A stretch of DNA of 64,000 nucleotides from Candidatus Competibacteraceae bacterium (lineage in GTDB: Bacteria; Pseudomonadota; Gammaproteobacteria; Competibacterales; Competibacteraceae), in contig CP065007.1 of the NCBI GenBank assembly GCA_016699715.1, positions 1,922,001-1,986,000 on the forward strand, written 5' to 3'. This document shows, piece after piece, positions 34,030-41,248 of the stretch. The position numbers and the translations under genes were made by a program. Each line of letters starts with the position of its first letter. The first letter of the stretch is position 1. The notes under the pieces are model-generated. The model searched no databases. It was not told where the DNA came from and saw only the letters and a program-made list of their open reading frames with translations.

Positions 34030-35448
34030 ATGAACGCCGTCGTGCGCGAAAAAACCACTGTTGACTATCAAGTCGCCGATATTGCCCTGGCGGACTGGGG
34101 CCGCAAGGAAATCGCCATCGCCGAAACCGAAATGCCCGGCCTGATGGCGGTTCGGGCCGAATACCGGGACCGGCAGCCGCTCAAGGGCGCTCGTATCGCC
34201 GGCTCGCTGCACATGACCATCCAGACCGCCGTCCTGATCGAGACCCTGGCCGAACTGGGCGCGGACGTGCGCTGGGCCTCTTGCAACATTTTCTCGACTC
34301 AGGATCACGCCGCCGCCGCCATCGCCACCGACGGCATTCCGGTGTTTGCCTACAAGGGTGAATCGCTGGACGAGTACTGGGATTTTACTCATCGCATCCT
34401 GGAATGGCACGACGGTGGCACACCGAACATGATCCTGGACGATGGCGGCGACGCCACTTTGCTGGTCACGCTCGGCGCCCGCGCCGAACAGGATCGCTCG
34501 CTGATTGCCAATCCGAGCTGCGAGGAAGAACAAGTCTTATTTGCCGCTATCCGCAAGCGGCTGGAAAGCCAACCCGGTTGGTACTCAAAGATCCAGGCCA
34601 ACATCAAGGGCGTCACCGAGGAAACGACGACCGGTGTCCACCGCCTGTATATGATGGAAAAGGAAGGCCGGCTACCCTTCCCCGCCATCAACGTCAACGA
34701 CTCGGTCACCAAGTCCAAGTTCGACAATCTCTATGGCTGCCGTGAGTCGCTGGTGGACGGCATCAAGCGCGCCACCGACGTGATGATTGCCGGCAAGATC
34801 GCCGTGGTGCTGGGCTACGGCGATGTCGGCAAGGGCTGCGCCCAGAGCTTGCGCGGCTTGGGTGCCACGGTGTGGGTCACCGAAATCGATCCGATCTGCG
34901 CCCTGCAAGCGGCAATGGAAGGCTACCGGGTCGTCACCATGGACGAGGTCTGCGCGCTGGCGGATATCTTCGTCACCACCACCGGTAACGTTAGCGTCAT
35001 CACCCACGACCACATGGCCCGAATGAAAAATCAGGCCATCGTCTGCAATATCGGCCATTTCGATTCCGAAATTGAGGTCGCCAGCCTGAAGAAATATCGC
35101 TGGGAAAACATCAAACCGCAGGTGGATCACATTATCTTCCCCGACGGCAAGCGCATCATCCTGCTGGCCGAGGGGCGGTTGGTGAACCTGGGTTGCGCCA
35201 CCGGCCATCCCAGTTTTGTGATGTCCAACTCCTTCACCAATCAGGTGCTGGCGCAGATCGAACTATTCACCCGGGACGGACAGTACGAAAACAAAGTCTA
35301 CGTGCTGCCTAAGCACCTCGATGAAAAGGTGGCGCAACTGCATCTGGGCCGGATCGGCGCCAGGCTGACCGTGCTCACGCCGGAACAGGCCGCGTATATC
35401 GGTGTTGCCGTGGACGGGCCTTACAAACCGGATAGCTATCGCTACTGA
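34030..35448 (+). CDS. ahcY: Adenosylhomocysteinase
   Basis: A 472-residue SAH hydrolase. Visible are the NAD Rossmann motif GYGDVGKGCAQS, the substrate-binding N-terminal segment (MPGLMAVRAEY and GSLHMTIQTAVLIETL) and the conserved C-terminal YKPDSYRY. It splits SAH to adenosine and homocysteine, relieving product inhibition of methyltransferases. The start is the ATG at 34030 with GGAG 9 bases upstream; an in-frame GTG three codons earlier is less likely. It is controlled by the SAH riboswitch upstream. Confidence 0.97.
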   Translation: MNAVVREKTTVDYQVADIALADWGRKEIAIAETEMPGLMAVRAEYRDRQPLKGARIAGSLHMTIQTAVLIETLAELGADVRWASCNIFSTQDHAAAAIATDGIPVFAYKGESLDEYWDFTHRILEWHDGGTPNMILDDGGDATLLVTLGARAEQDRSLIANPSCEEEQVLFAAIRKRLESQPGWYSKIQANIKGVTEETTTGVHRLYMMEKEGRLPFPAINVNDSVTKSKFDNLYGCRESLVDGIKRATDVMIAGKIAVVLGYGDVGKGCAQSLRGLGATVWVTEIDPICALQAAMEGYRVVTMDEVCALADIFVTTTGNVSVITHDHMARMKNQAIVCNIGHFDSEIEVASLKKYRWENIKPQVDHIIFPDGKRIILLAEGRLVNLGCATGHPSFVMSNSFTNQVLAQIELFTRDGQYENKVYVLPKHLDEKVAQLHLGRIGARLTVLTPEQAAYIGVAVDGPYKPDSYRY

Positions 35449-35463
35449 TTTGTAGCCCCAAGA

Positions 35464-35499
35464 GCCGGAGGTGGATATCGGCAGCCATCTTCCTCCGGC
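35464..35499 (+). repeat. Perfect hairpin between ahcY and metF
   Basis: Arms GCCGGAGG (35464-35471) and CCTCCGGC (35492-35499) enclose a 20-base loop, 15 bases past the ahcY stop. No T-run follows closely, so it is not a textbook intrinsic terminator; it could be a processing or attenuation element setting the ahcY:metF ratio. Confidence 0.5.
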
Positions 35500-35556
35500 G
35501 TCTGTTCCCCGGATGTTCCCCTTCGTATTCCGTCTGACCCCCTTGCCATACCCGTC

Positions 35557-36423
35557 ATGGACTCCCAAAAACGCCATTCAAAGGTTTTCAGTTGCGAATT
35601 CTTCCCCCCCAACACCGATGAAGGGATGCACAAGTTATTCGCCGCCCGCAAAGCGCTGATGCGAATGCAACCCGCCTTTTTCTCTGTCACTTACGGCGCT
35701 GGCGGCTCCACCCGCGAACGCACCTTACAGGCAATTCAGACCATTCAAGCGCACAGCGGAGCGGATGCCGCGCCCCATCTGACCTGCGTGGCTTCCACCC
35801 GCTCGGGAACCCGGGAAATTCTGGCTGGCTACCGAGCCCAAGGCATCCATCGCATCGTTGCCCTGCGGGGCGACCTTCCCTCGGGGATGCGCGAATTTGG
35901 CGAATTGCGCTACGCCAACGAATTGGTGGCATTCATCCGCGCCGAAACCGGCGATCATTTTCACATCGAAGTCGCCGCTTATCCGGAATATCATCCGCAA
36001 GCACCGAACACCGAACGAGACCTGCTCCACTTCAAACATAAAGTCGAAGCCGGCGCCAACGGGGCCATTACCCAATATTTCTACAATTCGGATGCCTATT
36101 TCCGCTTCGTGGACGACTGCGCAAGCTTGGGAATCGATCTACCGATCGTGCCCGGCATCATGCCAATCACCAATTTCACTCAATTAGCACGGTTCTCGGA
36201 CAGCTGCGGGGCGGAAATTCCACGCTGGATCCGCAAGCGACTGGAGGGCTTCGGCGATGACCGCGACGCCATCCGTGCCTTTGGTCTGGATGTGGTCACC
36301 GATCTTTGCCGGCGCCTGCTGGAAGGCGGCGCGCCGGGCCTGCATTTCTACACGATGAACCAGGCTGGGCCGACGCTGGCCATCTGCGAACGACTGGGAC
36401 TGACCACGCCGCGCAGCGAATAA
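35557..36423 (+). CDS. metF: 5,10-methylenetetrahydrofolate reductase
   Basis: A 288-residue FAD-dependent reductase. The N-terminal FSCEFFPPNTDEGMHKL and SVTYGAGGSTRERTL are family signatures, and HIVALRGD-type and QYFYNSDAYFRFVDDC segments are present. It makes 5-methyl-THF for methionine synthase, completing the cycle with metK and ahcY. The ATG is preceded by only a weak SD. A large hairpin lies 15 bases after the stop. Confidence 0.95.
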   Translation: MDSQKRHSKVFSCEFFPPNTDEGMHKLFAARKALMRMQPAFFSVTYGAGGSTRERTLQAIQTIQAHSGADAAPHLTCVASTRSGTREILAGYRAQGIHRIVALRGDLPSGMREFGELRYANELVAFIRAETGDHFHIEVAAYPEYHPQAPNTERDLLHFKHKVEAGANGAITQYFYNSDAYFRFVDDCASLGIDLPIVPGIMPITNFTQLARFSDSCGAEIPRWIRKRLEGFGDDRDAIRAFGLDVVTDLCRRLLEGGAPGLHFYTMNQAGPTLAICERLGLTTPRSE

Positions 36424-36437
36424 CTTGATCAAGGAAA

Positions 36438-36480
36438 CGGCAAACGCCCTTCCGTCGAAACAGAGGAAGCGCGTTTGCCG
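36438..36480. terminator. Long hairpin, probable bidirectional end of metF and FlgO-like transcripts
   Basis: Arms CGGCAAACGC (36438-36447) and GCGTTTGCCG (36471-36480) pair perfectly. An inner CTTCC/GGAAG stem extends the pairing across a single C/C mismatch, closed by an 11-base loop. It is between the metF stop and the convergent lipoprotein gene's stop. No strong T-tract follows on either strand, so Rho-independent termination is only likely, not certain. Confidence 0.5.
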
Positions 36481-36532
36481 TGAGAGGGGGCGAAACGGGA
36501 AGAACGAAAAATGGATTCGCCCGTTTTCTGGC

Positions 36533-37090
36533 TTATTGAGCGGCCACCAGCGCTCTGGCATCCGGCCCGAGCGGCAGCACGTAATCATGCGCGGCCAGCA
36601 CCTGATTATCCGTTGCCCGAATCAGGCGGGCATTCACAAATACCGACTGCCGACCAACCGCGTAGGTACCGGCAATCACCGCCGCCGCGTTATGCGACTG
36701 GCTGACTTCCTTGACCGAGCGCGACAACGCGAATTCGCCGGCGCCTTCGGCGACGTAGATATTGTTGCGCATCTTGATCTCGATCACAGTGAAGCCCTGT
36801 TGCGCGAACCGGGAACCAATCTGCTCACCGATAACCCGCCCGAGACCAGACGATGTCTCGAGATTATTGATATCCACAAACGTGGCCGCCAACAATGGTT
36901 CATTTCGCTCCTTGAGCCAAGGGGTTCGCACCAGGAGGGCATCGGCCGCGCTGTAGTTCTGCTCAACCAGATTTGCGTCCCGAATGATCGGCCGCGTCGG
37001 GGTGTCATCCATGGAGGCGCATCCCACGATACCCAAGCCGAGAATGGCCAGCAGCGCAACCGCGCCACGCAAGATCATATTCCCATTCAT
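36533..37090 (-). CDS. FlgO-like outer-membrane lipoprotein
   Basis: A 185-residue lipoprotein. The signal peptide ends in a lipobox (ILGLGIVGC). The mature protein contains the FlgO-type fold region: YSAADALLVRTPWLKERN, LGRVIGEQIGSRFAQQGFTVIEIK and the closing VFVNARLIRATDNQVLAAHDY. FlgO-family proteins are outer-membrane lipoproteins first described in Vibrio flagellar assembly, but the family is much wider and many members lie far from flagellar genes, as here. Its ATG overlaps the stop of the upstream lipoprotein by four bases, and GAGGTGG provides an SD. Confidence 0.75.
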   Translation of the reverse strand: MNGNMILRGAVALLAILGLGIVGCASMDDTPTRPIIRDANLVEQNYSAADALLVRTPWLKERNEPLLAATFVDINNLETSSGLGRVIGEQIGSRFAQQGFTVIEIKMRNNIYVAEGAGEFALSRSVKEVSQSHNAAAVIAGTYAVGRQSVFVNARLIRATDNQVLAAHDYVLPLGPDARALVAAQ

Positions 37091-37641
37091 GGTCCGACCA
37101 CCTCTATGATACGGCTAGCCGAGGGTTGCATGGCGATGTACTGGCTCTTGTCGCCGATGTAATAAACATTGCTATACCGAATCAAATAACGTTCAGCGTT
37201 CATCACCGAAACATTCAGAATGACTTCATGTTTCGTGGTTTCCGGTAGCCGGTCCGTCACCACCTGCATGTCGTAGGAAACCGGATAACCCACCGATGGG
37301 TTGGTGGTGACGACGAATCCCCGTTCCACCAGATGCGTGGTCAACAAATTGTAGAACGCCCCATCCGCACTGCTTTCGTATCGAGGCTGTTGGACGTATA
37401 GCGCGATGATCGGACGATCATCCTGAGCGGCGGTCGGCTGGCCCTCACCCTGCTCAAGACTTGGACCGATCAGCGCATCATAGATCCAGTTGGCTACGTC
37501 GATCGCCATAACATCCCAGTGATGCGCCGATTGCATCTTCTGCTGGTATGTGAGCGGATAACCTGTTTCGACGGGCATCGGAGTTGTGCAGGCCCCCAGC
37601 CCGAGGCAGAGGATGACAAGAAGGGCACTAGAGATCTTCAT
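37087..37641 (-). CDS. Hypothetical lipoprotein, partner of the FlgO-like protein
   Basis: A 184-residue lipoprotein with lipobox LGLGAC after the signal MKISSALLVILC. The mature sequence has a Rossmann-like or FlgO-like beta/alpha pattern (PIIALYVQQPRYESSADGAFYNLLTTHLVERGFVV, then VILNVSVMNAERYLIRYSNVYYI) but is not one I can name. It is translated first in a two-gene unit with the FlgO-like gene (4-base overlap). A consensus sigma-70 promoter lies 57 bases upstream and the SD GAGGGAG is good. The pair probably acts together at the outer membrane. Confidence 0.65.
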   Translation of the reverse strand: MKISSALLVILCLGLGACTTPMPVETGYPLTYQQKMQSAHHWDVMAIDVANWIYDALIGPSLEQGEGQPTAAQDDRPIIALYVQQPRYESSADGAFYNLLTTHLVERGFVVTTNPSVGYPVSYDMQVVTDRLPETTKHEVILNVSVMNAERYLIRYSNVYYIGDKSQYIAMQPSASRIIEVVGP

Positions 37642-37697
37642 GGTTTCTCCCTCGGTTTTTATATCCGTTATTAACGGTACCCATTAGAGTTTAGCCG

Positions 37698-37726
37698 GTT
37701 ATACCACTGGCGCCACCCCTTGACAA
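37698..37726 (-). promoter_or_regulatory. Sigma-70 promoter for the lipoprotein pair
   Basis: On the minus strand TTGTCA (37726-37721) and TATAAC (37703-37698) are separated by exactly 17 bases, 57 bases before the lipoprotein start codon. Both hexamers differ from consensus by one base. Nothing coding was seen in the rest of the 309-base gap 37642-37950 except the NrdR boxes. Confidence 0.6.
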
Positions 37727-37819
37727 CTAAGGTTTCCAACCATCGCCGTCTCACGAACCCAGCACCAATACAGGGATTGCCGATCGTTAACGGTCAAAAC
37801 ATCTCCATCCCGGGTCGAT

Positions 37820-37866
37820 ACACATTATATAGTGGTTAATATTCCATAAAACACATCATATAGGAA
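37820..37866 (+). promoter_or_regulatory. Tandem NrdR boxes upstream of nrdJa
   Basis: Box 1 ACACATTATATAGTGG (37820-37835) matches the NrdR consensus acaCwAtATaTwGtgt at 14 of 16 positions. Box 2 ACACATCATATAGGAA (37851-37866) matches at 11. Their starts are 31 bases apart, the three-turn spacing typical of NrdR tandem sites. NrdR is the universal bacterial repressor of ribonucleotide reductase genes, responding to ATP/dATP. The pair lies 85-131 bases before the nrdJa start. Confidence 0.75.
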
Positions 37867-37950
37867 TTTTGCCTGGAATTTTTCTCTGCATCCTCTAGAA
37901 TCTGGTAGCCTGAATCGTGAGGCGTACCCGCTGTCGCCAACCGAACGACG

Positions 37951-40179
37951 ATGCCCAAATCATGGCAGACACCGCCTCCAGTCCACGCTCAAGAACCTGC
38001 TCCCGGAGACTCCCGGCTCATGAAGACCGCTTACCTCAAGCCCATTGACCGTCCGACCGCCGCCGCCGACGTGCCAATGCAACCGGCATCCTGGGATATC
38101 TGGGACCAAAAGTACCGCCTCAAGGCCAAGGATGGGCAAATGATCGACGAGACGATCGACAGCACCTACCAACGGGTGGCCTTGGCGCTGGCCGAGGTCG
38201 AAACCACGCCGGAGCTGCGCGAGCACTGGAACGAGAAGTTTCTGTGGGCCTTGCGGCATGGCGCCATCCCGGCGGGACGCATCATCTCCAATGCCGGCGC
38301 CTGGGAGCACAAACCCGCCACGTCCACCATCAACTGCACGGTATCCGGAATCATTCAGGATTCCATGGACGATATCCTGCGCAAGGTGCATGAAGCGGGA
38401 CTGACGCTGAAGGCCGGCTGCGGCATCGGTTACGAGTTCTCCACGCTGCGCCCGCGCGGCGCCTATGTCTCGGGCGCCGGAGCCTACACCTCCGGACCGC
38501 TGTCCTTCATGGATATCTACGACAAGATGTGCTTCACCGTGTCGTCGGCGGGTGGACGGCGGGGCGCGCAGATGGGAACCTTCGATATCGGCCATCCGGA
38601 TGTAATGGAGTTCATCCGCGCCAAACGCGAGGCCGGCCGATTGCGGCAGTTCAACCTGTCGCTGCTGATCACCCGGGAATTCATGGAGGCCGTCCAGCAG
38701 GATGCCGATTGGCTACTGGCGTTTCCGCTGCTCGCCAAGGAAGCCGAACAGGATCGGGTTGATCTCAACGACACCCACCAGATTGTCTGGCGCGAGTGGC
38801 CGACCACGAATGGCTTGATCGTCAACGACGACGGGAAAGTCGCCTGCAAAGCTTACCGAAGCATCCGCGCTCGTCGCCTGTGGGACGTGATCATGTCCTC
38901 CACCTACGACTATGCCGAACCGGGATTCATTCTCATTGACCGGGTCAACGAGATGAACAACAACTGGTTCTGCGAAAACATCCGGGCGACCAATCCTTGT
39001 GGCGAACAGGCACTACCGCCCTACGGCTCGTGTCTGCTCGGCTCGATCAACCTGACGCAGTTCGTCCAGAACCCTTGCGCCCCAAAGGCCCGGTTCGACT
39101 GGGAGACCTACCGGAACGTGGTGGCCATCTTCACCCGCATGCTCGATAACGTGGTGGAAATCAACGGCCTACCACTGGAACGACAACGGCAGGAGATTTT
39201 CAGCAAGCGCCGGCACGGCATGGGCTATCTGGGCCTGGGTTCCACGTTGACCCTGCTCGGCATCCGCTATGGATCGCCGGAGTCGCTGGCCTTTACCGAG
39301 GACGTCACTCGCGAAATGGCCCTCAGTGGTTGGCGCGTCGCGCTTGAACTCGCTCGAGAAAAGGGTGCGGCCCCCATCCTCGAACAGGAGTTCACCGTCA
39401 CCACGGAAATGTTGCACAAGCGCCCGGAAATGGTCCGCGACGGGCTTAAGGAAGGCGATCGGGTTCCCGGCCGTATCCTGCACGCCCGATACAGCCGCTA
39501 CATGCAGCAAATCGCCGAAATCGATCAAAACCTCGTTAACGAACTCGCCGAAGTGGGCGCGCGCTTCACCCACCACAGTTCCATCGCCCCGACCGGTACG
39601 ATCGCGCTGTCGCTGGCCAACAACGCCAGCAACGGCATCGAACCCAGCTTCGCCCACCACTATTCTCGCAACGTGATCCGCCCCGGCAAGAAATCCAAGG
39701 AAAAAGTGGATGTCTTCTCCTTCGAATTGCTGGCCTATCGACACCTTATCAATCCCAAGGCCATCCCCGACGCCGAATCCTCCGAAGAGCAATTGCCCCC
39801 CTGCTTCATCACCGCCGACGACGTGAGTCCCAAACAGCATGTGGATATCCAGGCCGCCGCCCAGAAATGGATCGATTCCAGCATCTCCAAAACCGCCAAT
39901 GTCCCCCCTGATTTCCCCTACGAGGATTTCAAGGACATTTATCGGTACGCCTACGAACAGAGACTAAAGGGCTGCACCACCTTCCGCTTCAACCCCGAGG
40001 CGTTCCAGGGCGTGCTGGTCAAGGAGAAGGATCTGGAAAACACCTTGTACCGCTTCAAACTCGAAGATGGCAGCGTGCTGGAGGTCAGGGGCAACGAGGA
40101 GATCGAGTACGATGGAGAGGTTCACTCGGCGGCGAACCTGTTCGACGCGATTAAGGAGGGGTATTACGGGAAATTCTAG
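37951..40179 (+). CDS. nrdJ: Class II (B12-dependent) ribonucleotide reductase large part, NrdJa
   Basis: A 742-residue adenosylcobalamin-dependent ribonucleotide reductase core. Visible are the active-site segment NPCGEQALPPYGSCLLGSINL near residue 350, the N-terminal redox Cys region STINCTVSGIIQ and the phosphate-binding HHSSIAPTGTIALSLANNASNG. It reduces ribonucleotides without oxygen. The C-terminal redox-active Cys domain is missing from this chain and is encoded separately as nrdJb, as in Pseudomonas aeruginosa. The ATG at 37951 is used; M24 at 38020 is an alternative start. Upstream NrdR boxes indicate repression by NrdR. Confidence 0.93.
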   Translation: MPKSWQTPPPVHAQEPAPGDSRLMKTAYLKPIDRPTAAADVPMQPASWDIWDQKYRLKAKDGQMIDETIDSTYQRVALALAEVETTPELREHWNEKFLWALRHGAIPAGRIISNAGAWEHKPATSTINCTVSGIIQDSMDDILRKVHEAGLTLKAGCGIGYEFSTLRPRGAYVSGAGAYTSGPLSFMDIYDKMCFTVSSAGGRRGAQMGTFDIGHPDVMEFIRAKREAGRLRQFNLSLLITREFMEAVQQDADWLLAFPLLAKEAEQDRVDLNDTHQIVWREWPTTNGLIVNDDGKVACKAYRSIRARRLWDVIMSSTYDYAEPGFILIDRVNEMNNNWFCENIRATNPCGEQALPPYGSCLLGSINLTQFVQNPCAPKARFDWETYRNVVAIFTRMLDNVVEINGLPLERQRQEIFSKRRHGMGYLGLGSTLTLLGIRYGSPESLAFTEDVTREMALSGWRVALELAREKGAAPILEQEFTVTTEMLHKRPEMVRDGLKEGDRVPGRILHARYSRYMQQIAEIDQNLVNELAEVGARFTHHSSIAPTGTIALSLANNASNGIEPSFAHHYSRNVIRPGKKSKEKVDVFSFELLAYRHLINPKAIPDAESSEEQLPPCFITADDVSPKQHVDIQAAAQKWIDSSISKTANVPPDFPYEDFKDIYRYAYEQRLKGCTTFRFNPEAFQGVLVKEKDLENTLYRFKLEDGSVLEVRGNEEIEYDGEVHSAANLFDAIKEGYYGKF

Positions 40180-40191
40180 GCTTCAAAAACA

Positions 40192-40373
40192 CATGGGGAC
40201 CAAGCGCCAACTCAGTCCCCATGCGTGAGGAGACATTTTAGCAACCGAGCGTCTCCCCTATGGTCGTATTTGAGGTCAAATACAGGGTAAGGATAGCTGT
40301 TCTTATCCTTTATGCCATAGTTTTAAGGCTCGGTTGACCTAATTTTTACGGAGGTCACCCCGTGCTTTTATTT
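40192..40373 (+). ncRNA. Structured non-coding element between nrdJa and nrdJb
   Basis: The 357-base gap has no convincing ORF but dense pairing. CATGGGGAC/GTCCCCATG (40192-40200 with 40215-40223) forms a 9-bp stem and GGAGAC/GTCTCC (40229-40234 with 40251-40256) a second. The loop of the latter, CAACCGAGC (40242-40250), is perfectly complementary to GCTCGGTTG (40328-40336), forming a pseudoknot or an alternative fold. CTATGG/CCATAG (40258-40263 with 40315-40320) encloses GTATTTGA/TCAAATAC (40266-40273 with 40276-40283) and AAGGATA/TATCCTT (40289-40295 with 40304-40310). A small hairpin (40348-40363) and a T-rich run (40364-40373) follow. It matches no riboswitch class or intron core I know. 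It may be an sRNA, a leader controlling nrdJb, or a decayed mobile palindrome element. Confidence 0.5.
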
Positions 40374-40489
40374 AAGGCTGTATTTGTTAACAAGTATTTC
40401 AGGTTTAGGCTTGGCAGGTGGGAGCGTGTGAGAGCGCACTGGCGTAGCCCTCCCTCCCACTAACCTTGTCTTGATCCTATAAGACTCTG

Positions 40490-40522
40490 TAGCCCCTATG
40501 CGATATAGGGGCTACTTTATTT
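40490..40522 (+). terminator. Intrinsic terminator 15 bases before nrdJb
   Basis: A perfect 10-bp stem TAGCCCCTAT/ATAGGGGCTA (40490-40499 with 40505-40514), five-base loop, followed by CTTTATTT. Upstream at 40418-40460 lies another hairpin with arms GTGGGAG and CTCCCAC. It is a strong terminator placed immediately in front of the nrdJb SD, so transcription entering from nrdJa must read through it, or nrdJb is attenuated here. Confidence 0.75.
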
Positions 40523-40536
40523 GGAAAGGAGGGTTC

Positions 40537-41223
40537 ATGGCCATCAAGATCGACAAGAAAATCGTCGCTTACAGCGTTGTCAAACCCGACGACACGCCGC
40601 CTACACCGATGAACCGTTCGCCAGCCGCCCTGCAACACATGCACGAAAGCCTGGCCCGCCCCGAGATCCTGCCTGGCGCCACCTACAAGGTGAAGACGCC
40701 GCTGTCGGATCACGCGCTGTATATCACCATCAACGACATCGTGCTTAATCAGGGTACCCCGGACGAAATTCGCCGTCCGTTCGAAATCTTCATCAACTCC
40801 AAGGCGATGGAGCATTTCCAATGGATCGTCGCCCTGACTCGCATCATCTCGGCGGTATTCCGCAAGGGCGGCGACGTGACTTTTCTGGTGGAAGAACTAC
40901 GCTCGGTGTTCGACCCGAAAGGCGGCTACTTCAAAAAGGGCGGCAAATACATGCCCTCCCTAGTCGCGGAGATCGGCGATGTGATTGAATCCCACCTGCG
41001 CTCAATCGGCATGCTCAAGGAAGACGGTCCCGACGAACACCAGCGCCAGTTGATCGAGGAACATCGCAACAAGTACGAAGCCAGCATGAAGGCGGTCGAA
41101 GACGCCGGCACCAGCGGCTTTCCACCGGAAGCCACCCTCTGCGGCAAGTGCCAAACCAAAGCGGTCATCGTTATGGATGGCTGCCTGACCTGCCTGAACT
41201 GTGGCGATTCCAAGTGCTCCTGA
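40537..41223 (+). CDS. Class II ribonucleotide reductase C-terminal part, NrdJb
   Basis: A 228-residue protein with the TSCPD-type domain (TPLSDHALYITINDIVLN and GGDVTFLVEELRSVFDPKGGYFKKGGKY). A C-terminal cysteine module, LCGKC and then GCLTCLNCGDSKCS, combines a zinc-ribbon-like site with the terminal redox pair that re-reduces the NrdJa active site. In Pseudomonas the corresponding gene is nrdJb, next to nrdJa. The SD AAGGAGG is ideal, which indicates efficient independent translation. Separation from nrdJa by 357 bases carrying hairpins is unusual. Confidence 0.9.
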   Translation: MAIKIDKKIVAYSVVKPDDTPPTPMNRSPAALQHMHESLARPEILPGATYKVKTPLSDHALYITINDIVLNQGTPDEIRRPFEIFINSKAMEHFQWIVALTRIISAVFRKGGDVTFLVEELRSVFDPKGGYFKKGGKYMPSLVAEIGDVIESHLRSIGMLKEDGPDEHQRQLIEEHRNKYEASMKAVEDAGTSGFPPEATLCGKCQTKAVIVMDGCLTCLNCGDSKCS

Positions 41224-41248
41224 ACCAACCCGAACCTGAGATCGCACT

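Noticed and set aside
40180..40536. Group I or group II intron in the nrdJ gap
   Set aside because: NrdJa ends in a proper stop and NrdJb has its own SD and ATG; I found neither group I P/Q/R/S elements nor a group II domain V-like hairpin with AGC...GAAA.
40180..40536. Cobalamin riboswitch for the B12-dependent reductase
   Set aside because: No B12-box (GCCACTG-type) or adenosyl-cobalamin conserved core was found upstream of nrdJa or in the gap.
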